DNA of 64,000 nucleotides, taken from the NCBI RefSeq assembly GCF_900109345.1, contig NZ_FNZN01000002.1:372001-436000 (forward strand), given 5' to 3'. Below, in pieces: positions 25,872-32,986 of this stretch. Position numbers and translations under genes: made by a program. Below the pieces are notes generated by a model. It saw nothing but the letters and a program-made list of their open reading frames with translations. It ran no database searches and had not been told where the DNA came from. Positions within the stretch are counted from its first letter, which is position 1, and every line of letters starts with the position of its first letter. Origin of the DNA: Maribacter orientalis. Lineage in GTDB: Bacteria; Bacteroidota; Bacteroidia; Flavobacteriales; Flavobacteriaceae.

Positions 25872-27201
25872 TTCGATTATACAGTGTTTTTCTCGTAATC
25901 TGAAGTAATTTAGCTGCCTTAGACTTATTATAATTTGTGCGCTTTAAAGCATTAACAATCTGCTCTTTCTCAAAATCAGCTTTTGAAAGATTTCCGAAAT
26001 CAGTTCGCCTTTCTGCCGGACTTAACAATTCAACAGGTAATACCTTCTGTTCTATTTTATCTGCAGTGGTCAATAAAACTGCTCGCTGTATTATATTTTG
26101 AAGCTCACGAATATTTCCTGGCCAGTGGTACGCATAGAACAAATCCCATACCTCGTCAGAGAAATCTGTAATTTGCTTACCTAACTTCTCATTGAACTTA
26201 TTTAAAAAATGATTAGCTAGAGTTTCTAAATCACCTTCTCGATTTTTTAAAGATGGTATCTGTAACGAAAACTCGTTCAGCCTATGATATAAATCTTCTC
26301 TAAATGCACCTTTCTCAACCGCAACTTTTAAATCTTCATTGGTCGCAGATAAAATTCTAACATCGACATTGATTTCAGTATTACTCCCAATTCTTTTAAT
26401 CTTTCTTTCCTGTAGTGCCCTTAATAGTTGCATTTGATTTTCGTAAGACAAATTTCCCACCTCATCTAAAAACAATGTTCCGTAATTTGCTGCTTCAAAG
26501 CTACCTGCCTTATCTGCAATGGCTCCCGTAAAACTTCCTTTTATGTGACCAAAAAACTCACTCGTCGCCAGCTCTTTTGGTATTGCGCCACAATCTAACG
26601 CTACAAAAGGTTTTTCTTTTCTTGTACTATTTTCGTGTATTTGTTTTGCAGTTACTTCTTTTCCCGTTCCGCTTTCCCCAATAATCAATACCGACATATC
26701 TGTTGGAGCAACAAGGGCAATATATTCTTCCAGTTTTTGAGTAGCATCACTCGTTAAAATCAACTCACCAATCTTGGCTTCATTATTCAGAATTACTTTA
26801 GAAACAGCCTCCTCTTTTGCTGGTGGAATTACTTCAATACGGGAAATAGGTTTAGCGTTTAAAGCCCCTTCAATAACCAATAGCATTTGATCGGGAGTGA
26901 AGGGCTTAGATATATAATCATAGGCCCCCATTTTCATGGCTTTGACGGCTGTGGAAACCTCTGCATAACCCGTCATTACAATAATTGGAATTTTTCCATT
27001 GAAATCAGACACTAATTTTATACCGTCATAATCTGGTAAGCGAAGGTCAGTAATAATCAAGTTGAAATTGTTCTCTTTCAATTGCTTTTCACCATCTAAA
27101 CCTGAATGACTTAAAACAACATCAAAATCATTTCTTGTCAAAAACTTTTGAAGCATTTGAGCAAATGAGGTATCGTCTTCAATTATCAAAATTTTGGTCA
27201 T
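25846..27201 (-). CDS. Sigma-54-dependent response regulator (AtoC/NtrC type)
   Basis: The protein has a receiver domain (TKILIIEDD, phospho-acceptor in IITDLRLPDYDG), a sigma-54 AAA+ domain with Walker A GESGTGKE, a GSFTGA loop (GAFTGA variant) and Walker B TLFLDEVG, and a Fis-type helix-turn-helix at the end (KSKAAKLLQITRKTLYNRI). The start at 27201 (MTKILIIEDD) is preferred over an in-frame ATG at 27219, because the receiver fold starts directly there. It should activate RNA polymerase-sigma-54 promoters after phosphorylation by the adjacent hybrid kinase; a near-match promoter precedes the small gene at 27378. Confidence 0.95.
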   Translation of the reverse strand: MTKILIIEDDTSFAQMLQKFLTRNDFDVVLSHSGLDGEKQLKENNFNLIITDLRLPDYDGIKLVSDFNGKIPIIVMTGYAEVSTAVKAMKMGAYDYISKPFTPDQMLLVIEGALNAKPISRIEVIPPAKEEAVSKVILNNEAKIGELILTSDATQKLEEYIALVAPTDMSVLIIGESGTGKEVTAKQIHENSTRKEKPFVALDCGAIPKELATSEFFGHIKGSFTGAIADKAGSFEAANYGTLFLDEVGNLSYENQMQLLRALQERKIKRIGSNTEINVDVRILSATNEDLKVAVEKGAFREDLYHRLNEFSLQIPSLKNREGDLETLANHFLNKFNEKLGKQITDFSDEVWDLFYAYHWPGNIRELQNIIQRAVLLTTADKIEQKVLPVELLSPAERRTDFGNLSKADFEKEQIVNALKRTNYNKSKAAKLLQITRKTLYNRINYYDLDL

Positions 27202-27377
27202 AGCGAAAGTGGCATTCAAAGTATCTACGTAAAAATACCATAAGGCGACTATTAGTATTTAAAAATTATCATAAAGCTTACACCAATATCTTCACTTACT
27301 TTATAAAAATAGGAAAGGGTAGCATATAGCTACCCTTTCCTGACCAAACCAACTTGAACAAACAAGTATTATTATAA

Positions 27378-27695
27378 TTACATATCTAACCAATTACCGT
27401 CTTCATCGGCATAAACGGTACCTTGGGTACCATCATCAAGAGAAAGCACTAACTTGTATTGCTTCTCTTCATTTGCGTATGCTTTATCTAAAGTCGCCAT
27501 TGGGAAATTCTTAGATATCGCATCAGTGACAGCTTGTGGAATCTCTGAAACCGAAATTTCTGTAAATTCACCGGCAATTACCACAATATCACTGACTTGG
27601 TTATGACGTACACCATTCTGAGAAAGTAATGCATCTTGCGCACTAACTGCGAAACCTCCTATTGTTAATGCTCCAAATAAAAATAATGTCTTCAT
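27378..27695 (-). CDS. Small secreted PepSY-like protein (paralogue 1 of 3)
   Basis: The 105-residue protein has a signal peptide (about 1-19, cut before QDA) and one PepSY-like unit: PQAVTDAISKNFPMATLDKAYANEE, then YKLVLSLDDGTQGTVYADEDGNW. Two close paralogues lie at 28293 and 28752. Such domains are thought to bind or inhibit proteins in the envelope, but no substrate is known here. It is 180 bases upstream of the sigma-54 activator gene on the same strand, and a sigma-54-like promoter stands 46 bases before its start (27741-27756). Confidence 0.82.
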   Translation of the reverse strand: MKTLFLFGALTIGGFAVSAQDALLSQNGVRHNQVSDIVVIAGEFTEISVSEIPQAVTDAISKNFPMATLDKAYANEEKQYKLVLSLDDGTQGTVYADEDGNWLDM

Positions 27696-27740
27696 CTTTT
27701 TATATTTTAAGTTAATAAATCATTCTAATACTATTAACAG

Positions 27741-27756
27741 TGTAAAAAGAGTGCCA
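27741..27756 (-). promoter_or_regulatory. Sigma-54-like promoter of the PepSY-like gene
   Basis: The minus strand reads TGGCAC-TCTTT-TTACA. The -24 element is perfect and the spacing right; the -12 element has TTAC for the consensus TTGC. The adjoining sigma-54 activator makes it plausible. Confidence 0.55.
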
Positions 27757-27910
27757 CAAATTATATTTAATACAAAATACTATATATCAATTACTTATAT
27801 AACCATCACCCTTCTCATGAATGGGTAATCTTGTCTATTTTGTGTACTACTGTATATTTATTACACAGTATAACCCAATATTTTAAAGAACTTTAAGTAA
27901 AGTCTTAAAT

Positions 27911-27937
27911 AAAAAAAGGAGCTGCAACCGCAGCTCC
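27911..27937 (-). terminator. Strong terminator with no annotated gene in front of it
   Basis: GGAGCTGC (27918-27925) and GCAGCTCC (27930-27937) form an 8-bp GC-rich stem with a 4-base loop. On the minus strand it runs into TTTTTTTATTT. It must end a transcript coming from the 27938-28246 interval, where only tiny ORFs are visible. Confidence 0.85.
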
Positions 27938-27963
27938 CTCCAACCACCTATCAAACTTCTGTC

Positions 27964-28065
27964 TTAAAATCGTAAATTAACATCTCTATTTGTTTTAAAA
28001 ATCAAATAAAGTAATGCCAATTTGGGGGCTATTTCAAAACAATTTCTTCTTGGTGGCACCTTCAT
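27964..28065 (-). CDS. Tiny ORF, 33 codons, function unknown
   Basis: ATG at 28065 opens 33 codons (starting MKVPPRRNCFEIAPKLALLY, ending NRDVNLRF) with a basic N-terminus and a short hydrophobic centre. The evidence that it is real is indirect: it fills the space between a second tiny ORF and a strong terminator (27911-27937) that otherwise has no gene. It could equally be part of an untranslated small RNA. Confidence 0.3.
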   Translation of the reverse strand: MKVPPRRNCFEIAPKLALLYLIFKTNRDVNLRF

Positions 28066-28107
28066 AGTTAACGGTTAGTGTTTACGCGAAAGTGATATTT
28101 TGAATTT

Positions 28108-28194
28108 TTAATTTTCCCAACATATTTTTGAAATCATAGCTATTGCTAAAACTAAAATTGTTGTTGTAATCGAAATAAAAACTATAGTGACCAT
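28108..28194 (-). CDS. Tiny ORF encoding a 28-residue hydrophobic peptide
   Basis: ATG at 28194 opens 28 codons encoding one almost uninterrupted membrane helix (VTIVFISITTTILVLAIAMI) with a short charged tail. It precedes the ORF at 27964 and the terminator at 27911 on the same strand. Single-helix peptides of this kind can regulate membrane proteins or act as toxins, but nothing here proves expression. Confidence 0.35.
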   Translation of the reverse strand: MVTIVFISITTTILVLAIAMISKICWEN

Positions 28195-28244
28195 TGTTTC
28201 ATATATTAAGACACCACTTATTTTGGTTGGTCACATTTTTAAAT

Positions 28245-28271
28245 AAAAAAAACTGCATTTTGCAGTTTTTT
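28245..28271 (-). terminator. Terminator of PepSY-like paralogue 2
   Basis: AAAAAACTGCA (28247-28257) and TGCAGTTTTTT (28261-28271) form an 11-bp stem with a 3-base loop, 22 bases beyond the stop codon of the gene at 28293, followed by T-rich sequence on the minus strand. The symmetry makes it effective in both directions. Confidence 0.85.
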
Positions 28272-28292
28272 TAAACGCTAAGAGAGAAACTC

Positions 28293-28598
28293 TTATTTTT
28301 TATTGATCCAATTACCATGTTGGTCAATGTACACAGTTCTTCTAGTCCCACTTTTTAGAACCATAACCAATTTAAATTCTCCTTTATCATTCTTATATGC
28401 AGCTCCAAGTTTAGATGTCGGATATTGTTTTAATATCTCCTCTATAACCGGAGGCGTTAATTGATTGGATTTTATTTTTACAAATTCATCAACCGAATTC
28501 ATTACTACTTCTGATACTACTGTATTTGAAACATTCATAGCCGATGCGTTAAGCGTCATCCCCAAAGCTAATAAAACAAGTATTGCGTAATTTTTCAT
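28293..28598 (-). CDS. Small secreted PepSY-like protein (paralogue 2 of 3)
   Basis: Starting at the ATG at 28598 the protein is 101 residues: a signal peptide (MKNYAILVLLALGMTLNASA) and a PepSY-like unit (PPVIEEILKQYPTSKLGAAYKN, YIDQHGNWINKK). An in-frame ATG at 28640 would add 14 basic residues before the signal peptide and is less likely. It aligns along its length with the genes at 27378 and 28752. A 15-bp hairpin lies in its upstream region (28650-28682). Its end has Arg/Lys where the other paralogues are acidic. Confidence 0.8.
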   Translation of the reverse strand: MKNYAILVLLALGMTLNASAMNVSNTVVSEVVMNSVDEFVKIKSNQLTPPVIEEILKQYPTSKLGAAYKNDKGEFKLVMVLKSGTRRTVYIDQHGNWINKK

Positions 28599-28649
28599 TC
28601 TAACTATTTTAGTCGTTATTACATCTTTAATCTTAATCATTTACGGAGT

Positions 28650-28682
28650 AAATCAGTAAATGGATTATCCATTTACTGATTT
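28650..28682. repeat. 15-bp perfect inverted repeat upstream of PepSY-like paralogue 2
   Basis: AAATCAGTAAATGGA (28650-28664) and its exact complement (28668-28682) are separated by 3 bases. It sits between the terminator of paralogue 3 and the start of paralogue 2. It could be a protein-binding site, a leader hairpin or a second terminator. Confidence 0.7.
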
Positions 28683-28697
28683 TTCAAATTTTACCTA

Positions 28698-28720
28698 TAA
28701 AAAAAGCTGCCGAAGCAGCT
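28698..28720 (-). terminator. Terminator of PepSY-like paralogue 3
   Basis: AGCTGC (28705-28710) and GCAGCT (28715-28720) enclose a TTCG-type tetraloop (minus strand) and run into seven Ts on the minus strand, 32 bases after the stop codon of the gene at 28752. Confidence 0.9.
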
Positions 28721-28751
28721 CTTTATAAATAACTAAATTGAATAGGGGGTA

Positions 28752-29054
28752 TTACATTTCTATCCAGTTTCCATTGGCATCAGCATAAAGTTCTGTCGAA
28801 GTACCATCTTCCATTGAAACCTCTAACTTATACTTGTTTTCATCATCAACGTATGCTTTATTTAATATCGCCCCAGCATAATCCGCTTCTAATGCTTCTA
28901 TAATTGGTGTAGGTACATCCGAAGTAGCTACTTCAGTATAATCTTGTAAAAATATATCTTCCATAATACCATCATGAAATATAATTGGGGTAGCAGCAGT
29001 TCCCATTGTTAAACTACCTAACGCTAAAGCTGTTGCAAAAACTAATTTTTTCAT
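28752..29054 (-). CDS. Small secreted PepSY-like protein (paralogue 3 of 3)
   Basis: Starting at the ATG at 29054 the protein is 100 residues: a signal peptide (MKKLVFATALALGSLTMGTA) and one PepSY-like unit with PTPIIEALEADYAGAILNKAYVDDE and YADANGNWIEM. An ATG at 29084 would place ten extra residues in front of the signal peptide and is less likely. The repeated (K)AY...YKL....DG....YAD..GNW pattern unites all three paralogues. Each has its own terminator, so they are transcribed separately. A TTGGCAT motif at 29104-29110 recalls a -24 element but lacks a -12 match. Confidence 0.8.
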   Translation of the reverse strand: MKKLVFATALALGSLTMGTAATPIIFHDGIMEDIFLQDYTEVATSDVPTPIIEALEADYAGAILNKAYVDDENKYKLEVSMEDGTSTELYADANGNWIEM

Positions 29055-29203
29055 CTTTATAATTTTTAAATTAAACAATCTCATAAACTGTATTAGAAAA
29101 ATTATGCCAAGACATCTTACGACTCAAAAATTACATTAAAACACTGTAATTCAGCAATCTGAAACAATATTCGCCACCAAAAGAATTGGGTAAAACTGTG
29201 CGC

Positions 29204-29238
29204 AAATAAAAAAAGCGTGTAAAAACTACACACTTTTT
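29204..29238 (-). terminator. Terminator of the DUF4301/PnuC operon
   Basis: AAAAAGCGTGTA and TACACACTTTTT pair over 12 positions with one mismatch and a 5-base loop, running into T-rich sequence on the minus strand 22 bases after the DUF4301 stop codon. Confidence 0.8.
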
Positions 29239-29259
29239 AGACTATATTATGTTGGAAAC

Positions 29260-30798
29260 TTATGCCTGATGCGATTCTTTTAAAAGATCAACCACACTTT
29301 TTACCGGATTAAAAGTTACCAAAGGCACCTCTACAAAGATTGTATTCCAAAATGCCATAGCTCCGTTCCACAGACCTGGTAGTTCTAGTGCCTTTAATTC
29401 TTTACCATCTTTTGTTTTACTGGTGATAAAACCTTGCTTATCATCTACAAATTTTAATAGGTCAAATTTTTCACCTTTATAATTACGAACACCACATACC
29501 AAATCAACTGGATTAAAATGAGTTGAATTCTTCATAATATTTGCCTGTTGCTCATTTTCCATATCTATTTGAGCAGATTCTATTATCTGTAAAGAAACCT
29601 CACCTTTTGCATTTGTAATCCAAAATGGCCCACCTCCTGGCTCACCTTCATTCTTAACCATTCCACAAATACGAATTGGTCTATTAATTTTACTTTTTAA
29701 TATGTTCAGCTTATCCGATTTTGATTTGGAATCAAAATCATTAGAAAATCTCACGTTAAGACGCTCCATTAAAAAGGTCTTAATTTCTGTAATTTTATTG
29801 TCAGAAACCTCATCTTTGTCCAATTCAGCGGCATATGAAAATGCTTTTTCCTGTACTTTGAGAAGAACGCCAGCCAATACTTTTTTACTATCTGCAACTG
29901 CCTTAGCATCTTCCATTACAGCTACATTATCAATATTTTTTATAAAAATGACATCAGCATCTTGGTCATTCAAATTTTGAATTAATGCACCGTGTCCACC
30001 TGGTCTAAATAATACAGTCCCATCTTCATTTCTAAATGGGTTGTTATTCATATCAACTGCCAATGTATCGGTTGATGATTTTTGAAATGAGTAATCTACC
30101 TCATATTTTATACCTGTAACTTCTGAAACTCTAGGTCCTGATTCTGCAAATTCTTTTTTGAACATTTCTTCGTGCTGCTCTGAAACAGTAAAATGAAGTT
30201 TTGCTTTTCCTTTCGAACCCGCATATAATGCGCCTTCTTTTAAATGCTCTTCGAAAGGCGTTGCCGCTACATCTCCATAATTGTGAAATGGCAGTAAGCC
30301 CTTTGGATAAAAACCATAATTAAGTGCATTATCATTCAATAATTCTGAAACAAAATGAAAGACTTTTTCACCTTGCGAAGCAAAGTTTTTAGGTAACCTA
30401 GCCATTACTTTTTTATAAAACGGCAAACGCTCTAAGCCTTCTGAAAAAATTCTAATGTCTTTATCATTGGTTCTTTTCAAATAAGCATCAAGTGTTTCCT
30501 TCTTTGGATTATAAACATCTAAAAAATTAAAAAGGGCCTTGAACATACGGGAAGCGGCACCAGAGGCAGGTACAAATTTTAAAATATCCAAATCTTTTGA
30601 TTTAGAATCGTAAAAAGTTATAAGCTCTTTTTCTTCCGAACTAGTAAATTTGAGAATTCCATTACCTATTACGGCAGCATTCTTAAGTTGCACAAATGGA
30701 ATACCTTCTTTAAAAGTATTGATATGACTCTGCATACTTTCTTTAGAAATTCCTTTTTCCTTTAATTGTTTTTCGTCCCTTTCTGTAAGTTCTATCAT
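29260..30798 (-). CDS. DUF4301 family protein
   Basis: The 512-residue soluble protein fits the Bacteroidota family DUF4301 in length and in motifs: FVPASGAASRMFKALF near residue 80, a Gly/Pro-rich PGGHGALIQNLNDQDADVIFIKNIDNV in the middle, and RICGMVKNEGEPGGGPFW. The PASGAASRMFK and GGHGALI motifs recall nucleotide-sugar pyrophosphorylases (an N-terminal nucleotide-binding loop), so it may be a nucleotidyltransferase-like enzyme; this is inference. Its start overlaps the end of the NadR-like kinase by 4 bases. Confidence 0.85.
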   Translation of the reverse strand: MIELTERDEKQLKEKGISKESMQSHINTFKEGIPFVQLKNAAVIGNGILKFTSSEEKELITFYDSKSKDLDILKFVPASGAASRMFKALFNFLDVYNPKKETLDAYLKRTNDKDIRIFSEGLERLPFYKKVMARLPKNFASQGEKVFHFVSELLNDNALNYGFYPKGLLPFHNYGDVAATPFEEHLKEGALYAGSKGKAKLHFTVSEQHEEMFKKEFAESGPRVSEVTGIKYEVDYSFQKSSTDTLAVDMNNNPFRNEDGTVLFRPGGHGALIQNLNDQDADVIFIKNIDNVAVMEDAKAVADSKKVLAGVLLKVQEKAFSYAAELDKDEVSDNKITEIKTFLMERLNVRFSNDFDSKSKSDKLNILKSKINRPIRICGMVKNEGEPGGGPFWITNAKGEVSLQIIESAQIDMENEQQANIMKNSTHFNPVDLVCGVRNYKGEKFDLLKFVDDKQGFITSKTKDGKELKALELPGLWNGAMAFWNTIFVEVPLVTFNPVKSVVDLLKESHQA

Positions 30799-31358
30799 TT
30801 ATCTAATAACTGATCTATATGGTTAATGGCTTTATCTAAACGTTGCTTTTTGTTCCCCTTCAAGATAATAAAATTTTTGCCGTATTTTTCTAGGGTACGC
30901 TTAAAATAGTTGAACATTTCTTCCCTTTCATTTGGCTTATCTCTTAAATCATCCTCTTCCCAAGGTATATCTATATAGGTCAAGAGGTAAAGATCATAAG
31001 AATTCTGCAGGGCATATTTTTCTAAAATAGGGTCGCAATCACCAATATAGTAAGCTTCGGAATATACTTTAGTTTCTAATAAATCAGTATCGCAAACAAG
31101 AATTTTTGTTGCTTTTTTGGTAAGCTTATTCTCGAGTCGCATTTGACCCTCAGCTATAGGCAATAAATCATGTGGCTCACAGGTTTTTCGTTCATTATTC
31201 CATTTTTCTTGCAAATAGTCTCTAGCATATTCTGGTACCCAAACAGTATTATAATGTCGTGCTAGTTGTTCTGATAAGGTAGTTTTACCGGTAGATTCTG
31301 GCCCAAAAAGAACCACTTTTACGATATCTGAAGGTTCCTGCTTATATTTTTCTTCCAT
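30795..31358 (-). CDS. NadR-like nucleoside kinase (AAA_28 type)
   Basis: The 187-residue P-loop protein has Walker A GPESTGKTTLSEQLA at about residue 18, EYARDYL, the VCDTDLL Walker B-like motif and DIPWEEDDLRDKPNERE. These are the marks of the ribosylnicotinamide kinase domain of NadR. It lacks the NMN adenylyltransferase domain of full NadR. Its start overlaps the PnuC gene by 40 bases, so the transporter probably hands its substrate to this kinase, trapping it by phosphorylation. The neighbouring thiamine-binding gene raises the option that the substrate is thiamine. Confidence 0.82.
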   Translation of the reverse strand: MEEKYKQEPSDIVKVVLFGPESTGKTTLSEQLARHYNTVWVPEYARDYLQEKWNNERKTCEPHDLLPIAEGQMRLENKLTKKATKILVCDTDLLETKVYSEAYYIGDCDPILEKYALQNSYDLYLLTYIDIPWEEDDLRDKPNEREEMFNYFKRTLEKYGKNFIILKGNKKQRLDKAINHIDQLLDK

Positions 31359-31951
31359 GCATTATAACCATATATGGCCAATATTGTAAAAATTAAATAT
31401 TGAAAACTCGTAAATGTAAATCCTTTATAAAAATAAAGTGGCACCGAAATAATATCGCCAAGTATCCAATATATCCAATTTTCAACTTTCCGTTTAGCCA
31501 TTAACCACATACCCACAAAAAATATAGCAGTTGTTATGGTATCAACATAAGCCGTCCAGCTGTTCCATTTATCAAAAACTTGATATACAATAAATACAAA
31601 AATGACAGTTCCAATAAAAATAAATATCGATGTTCTATTTTCCTTTTTAGTAACTGTGGTAATGGGGGTGAAATGTTCAGCGTCTACTTTTCTTGTCCAT
31701 ATATACCAACCATATATACTCATAATAAAATAATAAACATTAATTAGCATATCGCCAATTAAACCCCACTTTAAAAGTAAGTAAACGAAAATTGAAGTAC
31801 TTATCAATCCTGTTGGGTACACCCAAATATTATTTTGCTTGGAAAACCAAACAGATAAAAGTCCGAAAATCACTGCAACGATTTCAAGAACAATATCTAA
31901 GGTATCATACTCATTATATTGTCCAAAGAAATAATCAAAAATGGGGCTCAT
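31319..31951 (-). CDS. PnuC family vitamin transporter (nicotinamide riboside or thiamine)
   Basis: The 210-residue membrane protein has about seven hydrophobic segments and the PnuC hallmarks WVYPTGLISTSIFVYLLLKWGLIGDMLINVYY with YGWYIWTRK, then WIYWILGDIISVPLYFYKG. PnuC proteins passively carry nicotinamide riboside; the PnuT branch carries thiamine. The sequence alone does not tell me which. Downstream overlap with a NadR-like kinase favours nicotinamide riboside; the 17-base upstream overlap with a thiamine-binding protein gene favours thiamine. Confidence 0.88.
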   Translation of the reverse strand: MSPIFDYFFGQYNEYDTLDIVLEIVAVIFGLLSVWFSKQNNIWVYPTGLISTSIFVYLLLKWGLIGDMLINVYYFIMSIYGWYIWTRKVDAEHFTPITTVTKKENRTSIFIFIGTVIFVFIVYQVFDKWNSWTAYVDTITTAIFFVGMWLMAKRKVENWIYWILGDIISVPLYFYKGFTFTSFQYLIFTILAIYGYNAWKKNISRNLQIS

Positions 31952-32195
31952 AGGCGCTTCTATCAGATTTAACTATTTTCATAAACAACAACCCTCTATC
32001 CATTAATTCGAACGCTGTCTTGATTTCAGTAGTCAAGACTTTCATAACCTTATCGTAAGAACCAAAAACTTGAGTACTTAGCGGATTCTCAAGAATGGTT
32101 AACCCTGATTCGCGTAATTTTTTAATAAAATCTATAATGTGTTGCTCGAAATCATCTTGCAAAGGTGAAAAGGTTAATTCTACTGATATTTCCAT
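31935..32195 (-). CDS. Thiamine-binding protein family (MTH1187/YkoF-like)
   Basis: The 86-residue protein is a single ferredoxin-like domain: SVELTFSPLQDDFEQHIIDFIKKLRESG, LTILENPLSTQVFG, then VMKVLTTEIKTAFEL. This matches the small DUF77 proteins now called thiamine-binding. Members can bind thiamine or related molecules in multimers. Its end overlaps the PnuC gene by 17 bases, so the two are translated together, which is an important clue to the transported vitamin. Confidence 0.78.
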   Translation of the reverse strand: MEISVELTFSPLQDDFEQHIIDFIKKLRESGLTILENPLSTQVFGSYDKVMKVLTTEIKTAFELMDRGLLFMKIVKSDRSAYEPHF

Positions 32196-32225
32196 TAATA
32201 GTTATTTACTGATATTAATTATACC

Positions 32226-32861
32226 CTAATTATCTCTTGTTGAATACACACAGGTAAAATCTTCAAATTCTAGAAACCGTACCTTATAATTAGACATATT
32301 TCCATTGAAAATTATTTGCGCTGTTGTATTTTTAGTATCAAACCTGAAATCTTGAACATCTATATGATGTAAAAAGCTCAACCCTCTGTGTCCATAAATT
32401 TTATATAGAGATTCTTTAGCTCCCCACACAATGGTCAACTTTCTAACAATGGCAGCAGTATTTGCCAAGGTTTTATATTCTTCAAAGGGAGTAAATTTAT
32501 GCGCTATTCTAAGAATTTTATCACGTTGCATTTCAATGTCGATACCTACATGCTCAGTGGTACTGATAATTATTCCTGTAAAATTATGTGAGTGAGTTAT
32601 AGAAATAAAATTACCATCGCGTAAATGGGGTTTCCCATTCTCATCATAAACCAAATCAGAATCTACATATCCATACCCAGCCAACAAATGCCTTATACTT
32701 AAGAATGCCTTTCGATGAAGTTCAGACTTCATACCATTGAAACGATTTTGGCAATGCGGCGTCAATTCTATCCTTTCCCACAACTTCTCTTCGGTCTCTT
32801 CAACCTTCCAAATTGCTAAGGAAGTTTCGTCATTTACTGTTATAGTTTTGTAAAGCGGCAT
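32226..32861 (-). CDS. 4'-phosphopantetheinyl transferase superfamily protein
   Basis: The 211-residue Sfp-type enzyme would transfer phosphopantetheine from CoA to a carrier protein. It shows the metal-binding GIDIEMQRDKI motif (about residue 110) and WGAKESLYKIYG (about residue 150), the two signatures of the family. No carrier protein or polyketide/peptide synthase is nearby; in this phylum it may simply serve fatty acid ACP or a pigment pathway elsewhere. It leads the run into the thiamine-binding gene (30-base gap). Confidence 0.9.
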   Translation of the reverse strand: MPLYKTITVNDETSLAIWKVEETEEKLWERIELTPHCQNRFNGMKSELHRKAFLSIRHLLAGYGYVDSDLVYDENGKPHLRDGNFISITHSHNFTGIIISTTEHVGIDIEMQRDKILRIAHKFTPFEEYKTLANTAAIVRKLTIVWGAKESLYKIYGHRGLSFLHHIDVQDFRFDTKNTTAQIIFNGNMSNYKVRFLEFEDFTCVYSTRDN

Positions 32862-32881
32862 GAGATTCTTAGTGTTATTCC

Positions 32882-32952
32882 TACATTTGCACGAAATAAA
32901 TCTAGGTTTGCACGAAATAAATTTAGGTTTGCACGAAATAGGTCTAATTTCG
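32882..32952 (+). repeat. 21-bp tandem repeats stacking three -7 promoter boxes before ahcY
   Basis: The unit TTTGCACGAAATAAAT plus CTAGG occurs at 32886, 32907 and 32928 (third copy diverged at its end). As a result TACATTTG (32882-32889), TAGGTTTG (32903-32910) and TAGGTTTG (32924-32931) recur every 21 bases, with a decayed fourth copy TAATTTCG (32945). All fit or nearly fit TAnnTTTG and precede ahcY by 56-105 bases. Any -33 TTG lies only 13 bases upstream in the unit, so which box is used is unclear. Confidence 0.75.
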
Positions 32953-32986
32953 CACCATTAAACGAAAGTATAAAATTTTTAAAGAT

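Noticed and set aside
29104-29110. Sigma-54 promoter upstream of the third PepSY-like gene (TTGGCAT)
   Set aside because: The -24 part is recognisable but the -12 GC element is missing.
32882-32952. CRISPR-like direct repeats
   Set aside because: The copies are directly adjacent without spacers, and there are no cas genes. It is a simple tandem repeat containing promoter boxes.
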